DNA from: Chelydra serpentina
Taxonomy: Eukaryota; Chordata; Testudines; Chelydridae
Assembly (NCBI GenBank): GCA_037349315.1
Contig: JBAIAC010000010.1
Coordinates: 34,946,001 to 35,010,000, forward strand
Length of the DNA stretch: 64,000 bases
Direction: 5' to 3'
Both the position numbers and the translations under genes were made by a program. Position 1 is the stretch's first letter. Each line of letters starts with the position of its first letter. The notes beneath the pieces are model-generated. The model worked only from the letters and a program-made list of their open reading frames with translations, was not told the origin of the DNA and did no database searches. Shown one piece after another: positions 44,330 through 54,373 of this stretch.

Positions 44330-45115
44330 GCCGCCATGTTATAGGAGAGCCTTACCAAATTCCCCCACAGTGGGCACTGGTAGATTCCTGTGCAGCAGAC
44401 AACTTTATAGATGCCGATACGGCCCAAGCCTTGGGTATTCTGGTACAACCAAAGCTGATCCTTGATCTTCTGGAAACTAGAGATGGTTCACACTTGTTGT
44501 TGGAGCCAGTGATACAGGAAACAGTGCCTCTAGAAGTTGCCATTTAGGACCATCGGAAGCCCTTCATTTTGAGATAATCCACTCACCACACTTCCCAATA
44601 ATCCTTTGCATTTTGTGGGTGACAGCTTATGAACCACACGTCCTTTGTCATGAGAACAAAGTTAGCTTCCTGTCTGAGTTCTGCCAGCATGTCTACCTAT
44701 TTATACCACCTGACAAACCCTGGAACCAAGATATGCCTTCTTCTGGACCCTGACCTTGGGTCAGATGGGACCATCACCAGAGTGACTTTGGCACTGCTCC
44801 CCAAATACAGTGACTGTGGTGTTGTCTTCAAGAAGTAGAATGCTAACACCCTACCATCCCATTAGTATTATGACTGCCTGGTTGAGCTGTAGCCAGGGGT
44901 CAAGGTGCCATTTGGCCGTATATATGCGATGTCAGAATCTGAGGTGACTGCCCTGCATTCTTATCTCCAGGAGAATCTGCCTAAGGGTTTCTTTCAGTCA
45001 TCTTTCTCTCCCATCAGGGCCCCAGTTCTGTTTGTTAAAAAGAAAGATGGAACCCTGCACTTAGTATGGATTCCAAGGCCCTCGGACAAACCCAAAATAC
45101 TACTGCCTTGCACTG
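44330..45115 (+). pseudogene. Gypsy protease and RT N-terminal relic
   Basis: The protease motif reads ALVDSCAADNFIDADTAQAL at about 44376-44435, where the usual active site is LVDSGA-x-NFID; Gly is now Cys. The + frame near 44640-44840 holds EFCQHVYLFIPPDKPWNQD-like words in a shifted frame. 44905-45060 encodes MPFGRIYAMSESEVTALHSY, QENLPKGFF and APVLFVKKKDGTLHLV, the RT fingers. Homology fades at about 45113, where the LTR-like insertion starts. Confidence 0.78.
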
Positions 45116-45965
45116 TATAGAAATATCTGTACAGCGCAAGCTCATAAAATTTGCCCTTTTCCTCAGTGTGAAGAGAGAGATGCATGACTTCTCCCCTTCC
45201 CCCGCCCCCCCGTTAGAAATTGCATAAACTAGGCTTAATAATAAACAAAACAAATTTTATTAACTATAAAAAGCAGATTTTAAGTGGTTCAACGGATAGC
45301 AAGCAGAACAAAGCAGATTACTAAACAAATTAAACAAAACACGCAAACTAAGCTTGACACACTAGATAGGTAGGATACAAATTAGCAAATTCTCACCCTG
45401 AGTGATAAACAAGCTGGAAGATTCTTAAGGCACCAGTTGCCTTGGCTTTCCCAGGTTTTCATACAGAGGCTAAAGATCTTAGCCTGGGACCATCACTTCT
45501 CACAGTTCATTCTTTGTTCCTCAGGTGTTTTCAGGTGTTTTGTTGTAGGGAGAGTGAGGTCCCTCATGTTGTCATTGTCCCTCTTTTATATCGTCCCCCA
45601 ACTTGCTGGAAAGCCTTTTTGCTGTGACCTGGATCAAACAGTTCCCATTGTATAGAGCTATCTCTGAGAGGTTTCTCTTGCACACAGTTCCTGGGGTAAT
45701 CCTTATGCTTGAGTCATTTCTTCAGTAAGCCACTAACATTGTTTGGCCTCATCCAACGTAGCACATTTGAAATACAGAGACATGGTCAATATTCTCAGCT
45801 TCAGATACAAAAATGATACATGCACACAAATTGGATAAACACGTTCAGTAAATCATAACCTTTCCAATGATATGTTACATGAGCCATCTTGCGTAAAGTA
45901 CATCTGTTATGTCATATCCATATCATAAGCATATTTCCATAAAGAATATGGAGTATTATGTGTCA
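45115..45965. mobile_element. LTR-like insertion inside the Gypsy RT
   Basis: About 850 bp without coding homology that separates the RT fingers from YNLVQIQ in the palm. Its interior matches the element at 47907-49093 in order (CTCATAAA with GCCC, TAAAAAGCAGATTTTAAGTG against TAAAAAGTGATTTTAATAAG, AACAAAGCAGATTACTAA, AAACACGCA, CAAAAATGATAC, CAGTAAATCATAAC). I cannot define exact edges or a duplication. RT motif A and its catalytic Asp are missing at the joint, so a deletion accompanied or followed the insertion. Confidence 0.65.
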
Positions 45966-46350
45966 GGCCCTATAACCTGGTTCAAATCCAAGTTGGGGTT
46001 GAGTGGAAGACAGATTTTCAAACCTGTTATGGCCACTACAAGTACCCAATAATGCAATTTGGCCTCACAGATACCCTTGCAATATTTCAGCTCTTCATGA
46101 AAGAGGTCTTCCAAGACATCCTAGATCAGTACGTTGTAGTCTACATGGATGATATCTCCATCTTTTCTGAGGGTCACAAGCAACAGATCCAGCATGTCCA
46201 GTCAGTCCTGGAATGGCTCTGCCATCATGGCCTGTATGCAAAGGTGGAAAAATGTAGTTTTGACCAGGGCTTCATGGAGTTCCTGGGCTGCATCCTGTCC
46301 CCCAAGGGCTTCCAAATGGACTCCAAAAAGGTGGAGGCAGTGCAGACCAG
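45966..46350 (+). pseudogene. Gypsy RT palm relic
   Basis: The frame carries YNLVQIQ (just after the lost motif A), MQFGLTDTLAIFQLFMKEVF (motif B region), YVVVYMDDISIFSEG (motif C with both Asp) and HHGLYAKVEKCSFDQGFMEF, GCILSPKGFQMDSKKVEAVQ. Motifs B and C are intact. The frame then enters an inverted block at about 46350. Confidence 0.88.
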
Positions 46351-46500
46351 GTCGAGTAGGACGAATGCTCTTTGGGCCTCCGAAGACCAGCTGAAGGTGG
46401 TATTTTTGAGGAGAAGTGCTGTCAGTGGGGTGATGTGGCCTGAAAATCCAGAGATGAACAGCCTATAAAAGTTAGTGAACCCCAGGAATATTGTAGCCAA
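46350..46500 (-). pseudogene. Inverted Gypsy RT connection segment
   Basis: On the - strand this segment reads FLGFTNFYRLFISGFSGHIT, PLTALLLKNTTFSW and SEAQRAF. That is the block that should follow KVEAVQ on the + strand. Here it is present but flipped in place, so the element contains a local inversion of about 150 bp. The surrounding domains remain on +. Confidence 0.85.
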
Positions 46501-46890
46501 AGAAGATTACAAGTGGTATGCTGACCACCAGTGCCGGGAAGACCTGGCATTCACCATCGGGCAAAAAGTCTGGCTATCAGCCCAACACATCCACAGTGAC
46601 TGGCTATGTCATAACTGGATTACCAATATATTGGGCCATATTCCATCAGCCAGGTAATCAACCCAGTGATCATGAGGCTTCAGTTATTCAGGTCCCTCCA
46701 AAACCACGCAGTGTTCCACGTATCCTTGCTCAAAATCTATGTTGACAACCCCTTCACTCACTGGGCCCAATCACTGCCTCCTTTGGAGCTGATCCAAGAG
46801 CACAATGAGTATGAAGTCTGTGAAATACTGGTCTTTAAAATCAAATGTAGCTCCCTCTGGTACCTTGTAGGCTGGAGGACTATGCCCTAG
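46500..46890 (+). pseudogene. Gypsy integrase C-terminus and chromodomain-like end
   Basis: KEDYKWYADHQCREDL and FTIGQKVWLSAQHIHSDW correspond to the integrase C-terminal GQKVWLST block. 46690-46890 encodes NHAVFHVSLLKIYVDNPF (the FHVSLLK signature before the chromodomain), then YEVCEILVFKIK and LWYLVGW, a chromodomain with degraded residues. RNase H and the integrase catalytic core are missing. Frames shift near 46620-46660. Confidence 0.8.
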
Positions 46891-47460
46891 AGGATGATCC
46901 TGTGAGTCAGCATCCCAAATCCATGCCCCTGACCTCATGGCAGCCCACATCCGGACAAATATGGGCCGGCAGAGAGTGCCCAGCGGGTCTTGAATCAGGC
47001 CTGCAGAGCTGATAGGCAGGGAACACCTCCACACTACCACCCAGCAGCAGTTGTAACTGGCTCACACTCTAGCTATGACTAGCTGTGAACAAAGACCACA
47101 AGAAGTCCCTGCCCTCCGGCTCTAACAGGCAGCAGCCTCATGGCTCTTGATTGGCTCCCTGCCCTATATAAATCTAAGGGGCATTCTAGGAAGTGTCCAG
47201 ACAACAGCGTGGATCTCCTGTAACTGTCACAACCATTTTTGCTTCTTGCTCTCAAACTCTTGGCTTCAACCTTGGCTTGATTTGGACCTTGCCTCCTGAC
47301 CTAGACCCTGAAACCTATCTCGGACTCTGATCTTTCATATTGACCCTGCTCTGGAATTTGACTACAAACTTCTCCGCTACTCTCAGCCTCAGATTTGACC
47401 CTGCTCTTATCTTTGGTCTCTACTGCCCTTGTCAGGATCCTGACAAGATGCATCTGTTCA

Positions 47461-47674
47461 GCGGCAAGGGTATTATATATGTAATGTCTGACTGAGGTTA
47501 ATTAGAGGAAAGCTCCTTATCCAACTAAAGAAAGGCAGAAGGTGTAAAAGAGTTAGGTAATGGTTAATTGGTAAAGGAAGACAGTCCACATATTTACTCT
47601 GTTGCAGTGAAGAACCTGTTTGCAAATCAAAGAAAAATGACACCTGAATGCATAAGCAAACTTTAGGTATGGTA
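47461..47674 (+). other. Short spacer between the Gypsy relic and DIRS copy C
   Basis: About 210 bp of unassigned sequence. It contains neither the left terminal repeat nor the 5' untranslated region expected for copy C. Confidence 0.4.
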
Positions 47675-50532
47675 AGCCTATGCCCAGAAGGGATCCACAC
47701 TCCGCTTGTCTGAAGTGCCTGGGAGAGGCTGCCGAGGCTTCAAGCCCAGAACTAAGAGGGAGAGAGACTAGCGCCTCAAGCTCTTCTTGATGGAGTCCAC
47801 TCTCCAGCCCCAACTGGCTCAAAAGCCGGCACCGGCAGCCTCGGTGCACAGCACACCGGCCTTGGTGTGGGACATCTCGGCACAGGGGAAGGACCCGAAT
47901 AAGGAGTGTGATGGGTTGGTATCACAGAAACCCCCTTGGAGCTGCCACCTGGTGTACCAAAACTACTTCTGCCCCTGCTTTCCTACCTTTTCCAGCTTGG
48001 AACTCCAGAATCCTGTCTGTTTTGAGCCAGACCCGTTAGCCTGCTGCAAACCCAGACCCAGGTCTGAACCATGTCCCCTAACAGCTGTAGGCCTGCCTAG
48101 AAGCAGCTTAGGAAGTGTTCTTGCCTTTGACACCCAGGTGCCTAACTCCCAATGGGGTTCAAACCCTGAATAAATCCGTTTTACCCTGTATAAAGCTTAT
48201 ACAGGGTAAACTCATAAATAGTTCGCCCACTATTTCATAGATAGAAAGATAGGCACAGCTGTTTGCCCCCCTCCAGGTACTAACACGTACTCCAGGTAAC
48301 TTAACAAGTAAAAAGTGATTTTAATAAGTACAGAAAGTAGTATTTAAGTGATTCCAAGTAGTAACAGACAGAACAAAGTGAATTACTAAGTAAAATAAAA
48401 TAAAACACGCACGTCTATGTCTAATCACACTAAATACAGGTAAAAATCTCACCAGTTCCAGCAAACTTCCTTTTACAGGCTATAGCCCTCCTAGCCTGCG
48501 TCCAGCAATCGCTCACACCCCCTTTTGTCCTTGTCTTTTGTTTCAGTTTCTTTCAGGTGTGTCGGTGGGGGGTGGAGAGGCTCTCTCTTTAGCCAGCTGA
48601 AGACAAAATGGAGGGGTCTCCCAGGGGTTTAAATAGACTTTCTCCCCTCGATAGATACTCCTCCCCACTCCCTGTGTAGCATCATGTTACCCTGGAGTTT
48701 TGGGATCACATGGGCAAGTCACATGTCCATGCACAACTCAGTTCCTTAGGAGCCAAGCCCAGCTACATTCCTGGCCAAGCTCAGATGTGGATTGGTGTCT
48801 GCAACTTCTTTTGTCTGTCAAGAGTTTCTTGATTGGGCTCTCAACCTGCACATTCCTTTCTCCAGAAACGATCCCATGCTCTTACAAAGGCTATGTATAA
48901 AACCAGCAAATATACAACCAATATTCATAACTTCAACTACAAAAATGATACAACCAGGAGGAATAGATTCAGTAGATCATAACTTTTACAGAGATATGTT
49001 GCATGGCACATGTAGCACAAAACATATTCCAGTTACATCGTATATACATTTATAAGCATCTCCCCATAAAGTCTTATGGGATACGCCGTCACAAGAAGCA
49101 TCGGCACCGTTCCCCTGCGCGAAAGGCTGGCTCATCGCTGCGGCACCAATCACTATCCCCAGTGCCGCGTAAGAAGGCGGCAGAACGGGGCTGCTCCCCC
49201 GCCAAGAAGAGCGGAGAGGATTCCCACTTGGTGCGTCCCACATTGGGACACCAGAAGGCTGGTCCATCGGACCTGGCACTGTCGACTCCGACTTCGAAGG
49301 GGGGTCCATCGAGTCCAGTGTCGGTAGACTCTCTGGTCCAGGAAGTGTTGGAGGAGGACCTGTACCTCCCCTCCACACCAGACATCTTTGAGGCCACACA
49401 GGACTTAATTGCCGTGACGGCCTCCTATTCCCATGCACCGGCTCAGGTGCAGGCAGCACAAGAACCGGCGGCTGCACCACTTCTGGCACCATCTGCGGCA
49501 CGGATGGCGGCACCACCTATCCAGCACCAGGGCAAGCCCACCATGATGCAGCACCTTTCTCCATCGCCGCGGTACCGCTCCCCGGCACCGTCGGGATCCG
49601 CCCCTCCCTGGTCAGGCTCAGACTATTTATCTGAATCAGAGGCGGAGTCATATGTGTCCCAATGCAGCCGATACCGGTCGAGATCCCGGCACCGGTCTCG
49701 GTACTGTAAGATGGAGGAACACTCATTACCGATGGTGTCCTGGCCTCCCTAGTGGCAGGGACCAGTACAATGACCCTTTTGGACACCTTGGGCCTACCAC
49801 TAGGGCCACGGGCATGGTTCCAGGGCAGCATTGGTGGACTCCGTTGCCCGTGCCCCACCTTCTGTGATGTCCATTGCCCCATATCAGTCCAGGGCTCCCG
49901 AGGACCCACCATGGGGTTCAGACCCCGTGCCTCCCGTATCGAGTGCAAGGTCAGAGATGCCAATGAAGGTGGCTCCCATACCACCAGTAGCAGCGACGAT
50001 GGATATCCCTGAGCAAGTCACCAGGAAACCGGAGGGGCAGGAAGACCCCATCCCACCTCGAGCCTTGTCTTCTTCCTTGCCAGACGAGGCAGTGGTGGGC
50101 ACTACCACGTCCCTTCTGGCAATGGACATGAAAGCCCACCAGGACCTCCTTAGGTGCGGGGCCCAGAACCTCAGCATGACGATGGAGGAGGTGGTGGAAG
50201 ACTCAGACTGCATGGTGGACATACTCACCCTGGAGGGTCCCTTCAAGGTGGCACTGCCACTTATAAAAACCATTCAGAACACCACGAAGGTGCTCTGGCA
50301 AACCCCACTCTCTATACCACCAACAGCCAGGGGAGTAGAGAGGTGTTACTTTGTCCCTCAGAAGGGGTATGAGCACCTCTTCACCCACCACCCACCAGGG
50401 ACCTTGGTAGTGGACGCAGCAAACCACAAAGAGCAGCAGGGGCAGCCGGGGCCCTCCCCTAAGAATAAAGATGCTAAGAAGCTGGACCTCTTCGTTAAAA
50501 AATGTACTCGACCAGGGGGCTCCAGCTTCTAA
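47675..50532 (+). pseudogene. DIRS ORF1 (gag-like), copy C, interrupted by an LTR-like element
   Basis: The left piece (47675-47906) has CLKCLGEAAEASSPELRGRE-type wording, i.e. the knuckle with its second half deleted, then LKLFLMESTLQPQLAQKPAP. After the insertion, 49094-49752 holds a Ser/Pro/Arg-rich tract with PSTPDIFEATQDLIAVTASY and SQCSRYRSRSRHRSRYCK. 49831-50532 holds DMKAHQDLLRCGAQNLSMTM, VALPLIKTIQNTTKVLW, ARGVERCYFVPQKGYEHLF and KDAKKLDLFVKK. The next piece, 50502-50792, continues NQQAVLSCYAYNSWNALSKF and VARTSLQAALDSADSAVRT in a shifted frame. The ORF1 end is the NF-stop at 51061-51063. Confidence 0.8.
47907..49093. mobile_element. Solo LTR-like element inside DIRS copy C ORF1
   Basis: 1187 bp beginning TGTGATGGGTTGG and ending GGGATACGCCGTCACA, so the edges are TGTGA...TCACA. 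Flanks are AGGAG (47902-47906) and AGAAG (49094-49098), a 5-bp duplication with one mismatch. The ORF1 frame of copy C resumes right after it. The interior shows a hairpin-like TTACCCTGTATAAAGCTTAT / ACAGGGTAA at 48181-48210. No coding capacity. A related element lies at 45115-45965. Confidence 0.75.
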
Positions 50533-51059
50533 TTTCCAACCAGCAGGCGGTACTTAGCTGCTATGCGTACAACTCATGGAATGCCCTCTCTAAATTTCAG
50601 GAACTGCTTCTGTCGGAATCCCGAGAGGAATTCACTGCAGTCCTGGAAGAGGGCAGGGTAGTGGCTAGAACCTCCCTTCAAGCTGCTCTGGACTCTGCTG
50701 ACTCAGCGGTGCGAACCATGGCTATGGGCATCACAGTGAGGTGTAGCTCATTGCTAGAGGTCTTGGGACCTCCGCCAGGACCTCCCATTTGACTGTGAGG
50801 GGCTGTTTGCTGACAAAACAGACTCGAGACGGCACAGTACCTCAAGGACTCAAGAGCAACCCTCAAGTCTCTGGGAATTCACACCACCACCGCAGAGTAA
50901 ACCCTTCTAGCCCAAACCCCCCTCACGATTCTATCCAGGTCCCTCCAGGCAGGACTATAATTGAAGGAGGGGCAGAAACAACAGGAGGCGTTCCCTGCAG
51001 TCCTCCTCCAGCCAGAGTCAAGGCTCCTCCAAGCAGCCCCCCGGCTCTAAGCCCAACTT

Positions 51060-52115
51060 TTGAAGGTGCACCCAAGGACAGAGCGCACCTTCGCAAATCA
51101 TCGATCCTTGCCCTCCCTTTGTGAATCGTCTGTCCCACTTCTGACATGCCTGGACCCAGATTACTTCAGATTGCTGGGTCCTGAGCACGGTAAGGGTGGG
51201 ATATTCTATCCAATTCTGGCCCTACCCACCTTCCCCAGTCCTCTTCAGGGACCCCTCTCACGAGCAACTCCTGCTACAGGAGGTGCAATCGCTCCTCACA
51301 CTGGGCACAATAGAGGAGGCTCCTCAGGAGTTCAGGGGCAGGGAATTCTACTCCCAATATTTTCTCATCCCCAAGGCCAAGAGTTGGCTCAGCCTTATCC
51401 TGGATCTGCAAAACCTCAACACATTCATAAGAAAGCTGAAGTTTTGTATGATCTCTCTGGCCACCATCATTCCTTCCCTGGATCCGGGGGACTGGTATGC
51501 CACCCTCAACTTGAAGGACGCGTACTTTCATATATTGATTATTCCGGCACACATGAGATTCCTGAGATTTGTAGTTCACCGTACTACCATTCGGACTTTC
51601 AACAGCCTCACACATGTTCACAAAGTGCATGGCAGTCGTGGCAGCCTTCCTGCGCAAATGCCGGGTACAGGTCTTCCTGTACCTGGACGATTGGCTCATC
51701 AAGGGCAATTCCTGAGTGCAAGTGTTGGAGCATGTGGCCCTGGCACAAACCACTTTCAGCAGTCTGGGGCTCATTCTGAATGTGCCCAAGTCTACACTGG
51801 TCCTAACCCAGAAGTTAGAGTTCATCGGGGCTCTCCTGGACTCCATTCAGGCCAGAGCCTCCCTACCGAGAGTCCCGGTTCCAAAGCATCAAGGGTATCA
51901 TCGACAGCCTCCACCGGTTCCCAACTACCATGGCCAGAAACTGCATGAAGCTTCTGGGGCATATGGCAGCCTGCATGTATATAGTGCAGCACGCCAGGTT
52001 GCGCCTTCGCCCCCTCCAGGCTTGGTTGGCGAGGGTATACAGACCAAATTGGGACTCTCTGGAAAGACTGGTTACCCTTCCGCCCAAGCTTCTCAAGTCC
52101 CTCAGCTGGTAGCTT
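51060..52115 (+). pseudogene. DIRS reverse transcriptase, copy C, frameshifted
   Basis: The frame 51196-51948 carries LFRDPSHEQLLLQEVQSLLT, LSLILDLQNLNTFIRKLKF and YATLNLKDAYFHILI. In motif A the catalytic Asp is Asn (codon 51508-51510). A frameshift follows near 51590-51610; VFTKCMAV-like residues and YLDDWLIKGNS (motif C, about 51680-51712) are in another frame and soon meet a stop (TGA 51713-51715). The thumb region continues to 52115 (LGLILNVPKSTLVLTQKLEF, RPLQAWLARVYRP). Not functional. Confidence 0.85.
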
Positions 52116-52124
52116 CAACCTCAG

Positions 52125-52541
52125 GTGGTCTGTGCGGGAGTACCCATCGCCAAACCTCAGCCCTCACTGTCGCTGGTCACGGATGCATTACAGACGGGCT
52201 GGGGAGTGCACCTGGGCAGTATCAGAACTCAAGGCATGTGGTCACAACCAGAACTATCGCTGCATATCAATGTTAGGGAGCTGAGAGCGGTTCGCCTGGC
52301 TTGCCAGACATTCCAGGCCCATCTTCAGAGCAAATGTGTCTCAGTGCTGACGGTCAACACCACAGCGATGTTCTATATAAACAAACAGTGTGGTGCTCGC
52401 TCCTCTTCCCTGTGCCAGGAAGCTCTCCGACTGTGGGACTTCTGCGTTGCACATTGCATCCAGCTACAGGCCTCATATCTGCTGGGAGCACAGAACGAAC
52501 TAGCGGACCACCTCAGCCACTCGTTCAGCACTCACGAGTAG
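52125..52541 (+). pseudogene. DIRS RNase H, copy C
   Basis: 139 codons with the DIRS-type RNase H layout: LVTDALQTGWGVHLG (first Asp, codon 52182), INVRELRAVRLACQTF (Glu, codon 52278), VLTVNTTAMFYINKQCG (position of the third acid) and LGAQNELADHLSHSF (last Asp, codon 52506). At the third position the expected Asp-Asn pair is Val-Asn (codon 52353), so a metal ligand is missing. The frame itself is open and ends naturally after the domain. This domain is deleted in copies A and B and truncated away in D. Confidence 0.82.
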
Positions 52542-52935
52542 GCACTCAGAGCGTACATCGCCCTTTCTATCTTCCGGAGGTGAGGCTATCCCCACGTGGA
52601 CCTGTTGCGATGCGGAGCAACAGAAAGTGTCAGCTGTTCTGCTCCTTTCCGAACCACAACCACAGTTCCATAGAGGATGCCTTTCACCTACCGTGGATGA
52701 GTCACCTGCTATATGCGTTCCCGCCCTTCCCCCTCATACACAAGGTCCTCCTCAAGATCGGCAGGACAGGGCTTCAGTCATCCTCATAGCACCAGTGTGG
52801 CCCCGACAGCACTGGTTCACCACGCTGCTGAACTTTAGTGGACAGGCCAGTGGCCCTTCCTATGCTCCCGGACCTCATCACACAGGATCACAACCAACTA
52901 CAACATCCTGACCTGGAGTCCCTCCACCTTATGGC

Positions 52936-53980
52936 ATGGAAACTCCATGGCTGAACCAGCTTGAACTGCAGTGCTCAGACTCTGTTAGGGAAGTTCTGTT
53001 GAGGAGCAGGAAGCCCTCCACTCGCACAACATACCTGGCGAAGTGGAAACATTTCTCCATTTGGTCCCTACAGAAAGGTACCTCCCCGCAGCAAGCCTTT
53101 ATTCCCCTAGTGATAGACTACCTCTTGTACCTGAAGCAACGGGGATTGGCGATATCATCTATTAAGGTACACCTAGCAGCCATCTCAGCCTTCCGCCTGG
53201 GTATGGTGGGCAGGTCAGTCTTTAGCAATCCCATAGTGGACCGGTTTCTTAAAGGCTTGGATAGGCTTAACCCCCAGGTGTGGCAGCCCATTCCTCAGTG
53301 GGATCTTAATCTGGTCCTTTCTGGACTCATAGGTCCTCCTTTCGAGCCCCTGGCAACCTACCCCTTAGCCTACCTTTCCTGGAAGGTGACCGTTCTGGTG
53401 GCCATAACCTCGGAGAGAAGGGTCTCTGAGCTCAGAGCGCTGACTTCCGAGCCCCCCTACATGGTCTTTTACAAGGACAAGGTGCAGTTATGCCCTCACC
53501 CATCATTCCTACCCAAAGTAGTATCCCAATTTCACATTAACCAGGACATATTTTACCAGTATTCTTTCCTAAACCTCATGCCAGCAACAAAGAGTGGGCA
53601 CTCTGTTCCCTGGATGTCAGGCGTGCCCTAGCCTTCTACATTGAACTCACAAAGCCATTTTGTAAGTCACCACCACTTCTTATTGCAATCGCCGAGAGAA
53701 AGGGCTTCCCAGCTCATCCCAGCGCATCTCGTCATGGCTCATGTCCTGCATCAGAACGTGCTATGACCTGGCTAAGATCCTAGCCCTGGCGTTGACAGTG
53801 CACTGCACAAGAGCTCAGGCCTCTTCCGCTGCGTTCCTCACACAAGTCCCCATTCAGGATATATGCAAGGCATCAATGTGGTCTTCCATCCACACATTCA
53901 CGTCGCACTACACCATCATCCAACATGCAAGGGACAATGAGGCCTTCGACAGGGCAGTACTGCAATCAGCAACTCGGTGA
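52936..53980 (+). pseudogene. DIRS tyrosine recombinase, copy C, frameshifted
   Basis: 52936-53631 covers VLLRSRKPSTRTTYLAKWKH, LAISSIKVHLAAISAFRLG, ITSERRVSELRALTSE (first catalytic Arg) and LPKVVSQFHINQDIF. A frameshift between about 53570 and 53740 moves the rest to 53741-53980: VHCTRAQASSAAF (His-x-x-Arg box) and TSHYTIIQHARD (catalytic Tyr). All four signature residues exist but not in one frame. Length and order match the intact enzyme in copy B. Confidence 0.88.
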
Positions 53981-54024
53981 ACTCCAACCCCTCCTCCATC
54001 GAAACTGCTTGAGAGTCACCTATT

Positions 54025-54117
54025 GGAATGGACATGAGCAATCACTCGAAGAAGAAAAGACGGTTACCTACCTTTCGTAACTGTTGTTCTTTGAAATGTG
54101 TTGTTCATGTCCATTCC
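54025..54117. repeat. Internal complementary region of DIRS copy C
   Basis: The first half (GGAATGGACATGAGCAATCA, then CTCGAAG) would pair with a left end that no longer exists in this copy. The second half (GGTTACCTACCTTTCGTAAC to GTTGTTCATGTCCATTCC) pairs with the right outer end near 54305-54370. Confidence 0.85.
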
Positions 54118-54149
54118 AAATCCCACCTGCCTCCCCTCTGTCGGAGTAT

Positions 54150-54373
54150 TCTGGCAAGAAGAAACTGAGCAGGTGATGGGTCAGCAGGGACCTATATACA
54201 CCACCACAAGGGCACTACTCCAGGGGGTTCCACAGCCGACCCAACGGGTACCACTAGGGTAAAAACGTCCAACGATTGTGCACGTGGCACACGTGCGCAC
54301 ACCTATTGGAATGTACTCGAGCAACACATATTGAAGAACAACCATTAGGAAAGGTAGGTAACCAACTTTTTTT
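54150..54373 (+). repeat. Right terminal repeat of DIRS copy C
   Basis: Aligned by eye with the right end of copy B: GGCAAGAAGAAACTGAG, CTCCAGGGGGTTCC, ACCACTAGGGTAAAAACGTC, CACACGTGCGCACACCTA, then the end extension AGGAAAGGTAGGTAACC. It has no left partner because the left repeat is absent. Confidence 0.82.

Larger units (their letters stand above)
43835..47460 (+). mobile_element. Ty3/Gypsy chromovirus (Sushi-like) relic, rearranged
   Basis: Pieces in retrotransposon order: capsid C-terminus (43881-44207), protease (about 44370-44480), RT fingers (44905-45110), RT palm (45965-46350), an inverted RT connection segment (46350-46500), integrase C-terminus (46500-46600) and a chromodomain-like end (46690-46880). 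After that comes a C/T-rich region with a TATA-like GCCCTATATAAATC at 47160-47173 that looks like a 3' LTR ending near 47457. Every coding piece is broken. A second LTR-like element is inserted at about 45115-45965. Confidence 0.83.
47675..54373 (+). mobile_element. DIRS-like retrotransposon copy C, longest domain set, left end lost
   Basis: Homology starts abruptly inside the ORF1 knuckle at about 47675. After an LTR-like insertion (47907-49093) it continues through ORF1, RT, RNase H and recombinase to an internal complementary region (54025-54117) and a right terminal repeat (about 54150-54373). The left terminal repeat is absent. Frameshifts occur in ORF1, RT and recombinase. The only one of the four copies that retains RNase H. 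Confidence 0.88.

Noticed and set aside
49089..49516. Antisense frames over 48986-49516
   Set aside because: They cross the border between the LTR-like element and DIRS ORF1 and match neither on that strand.
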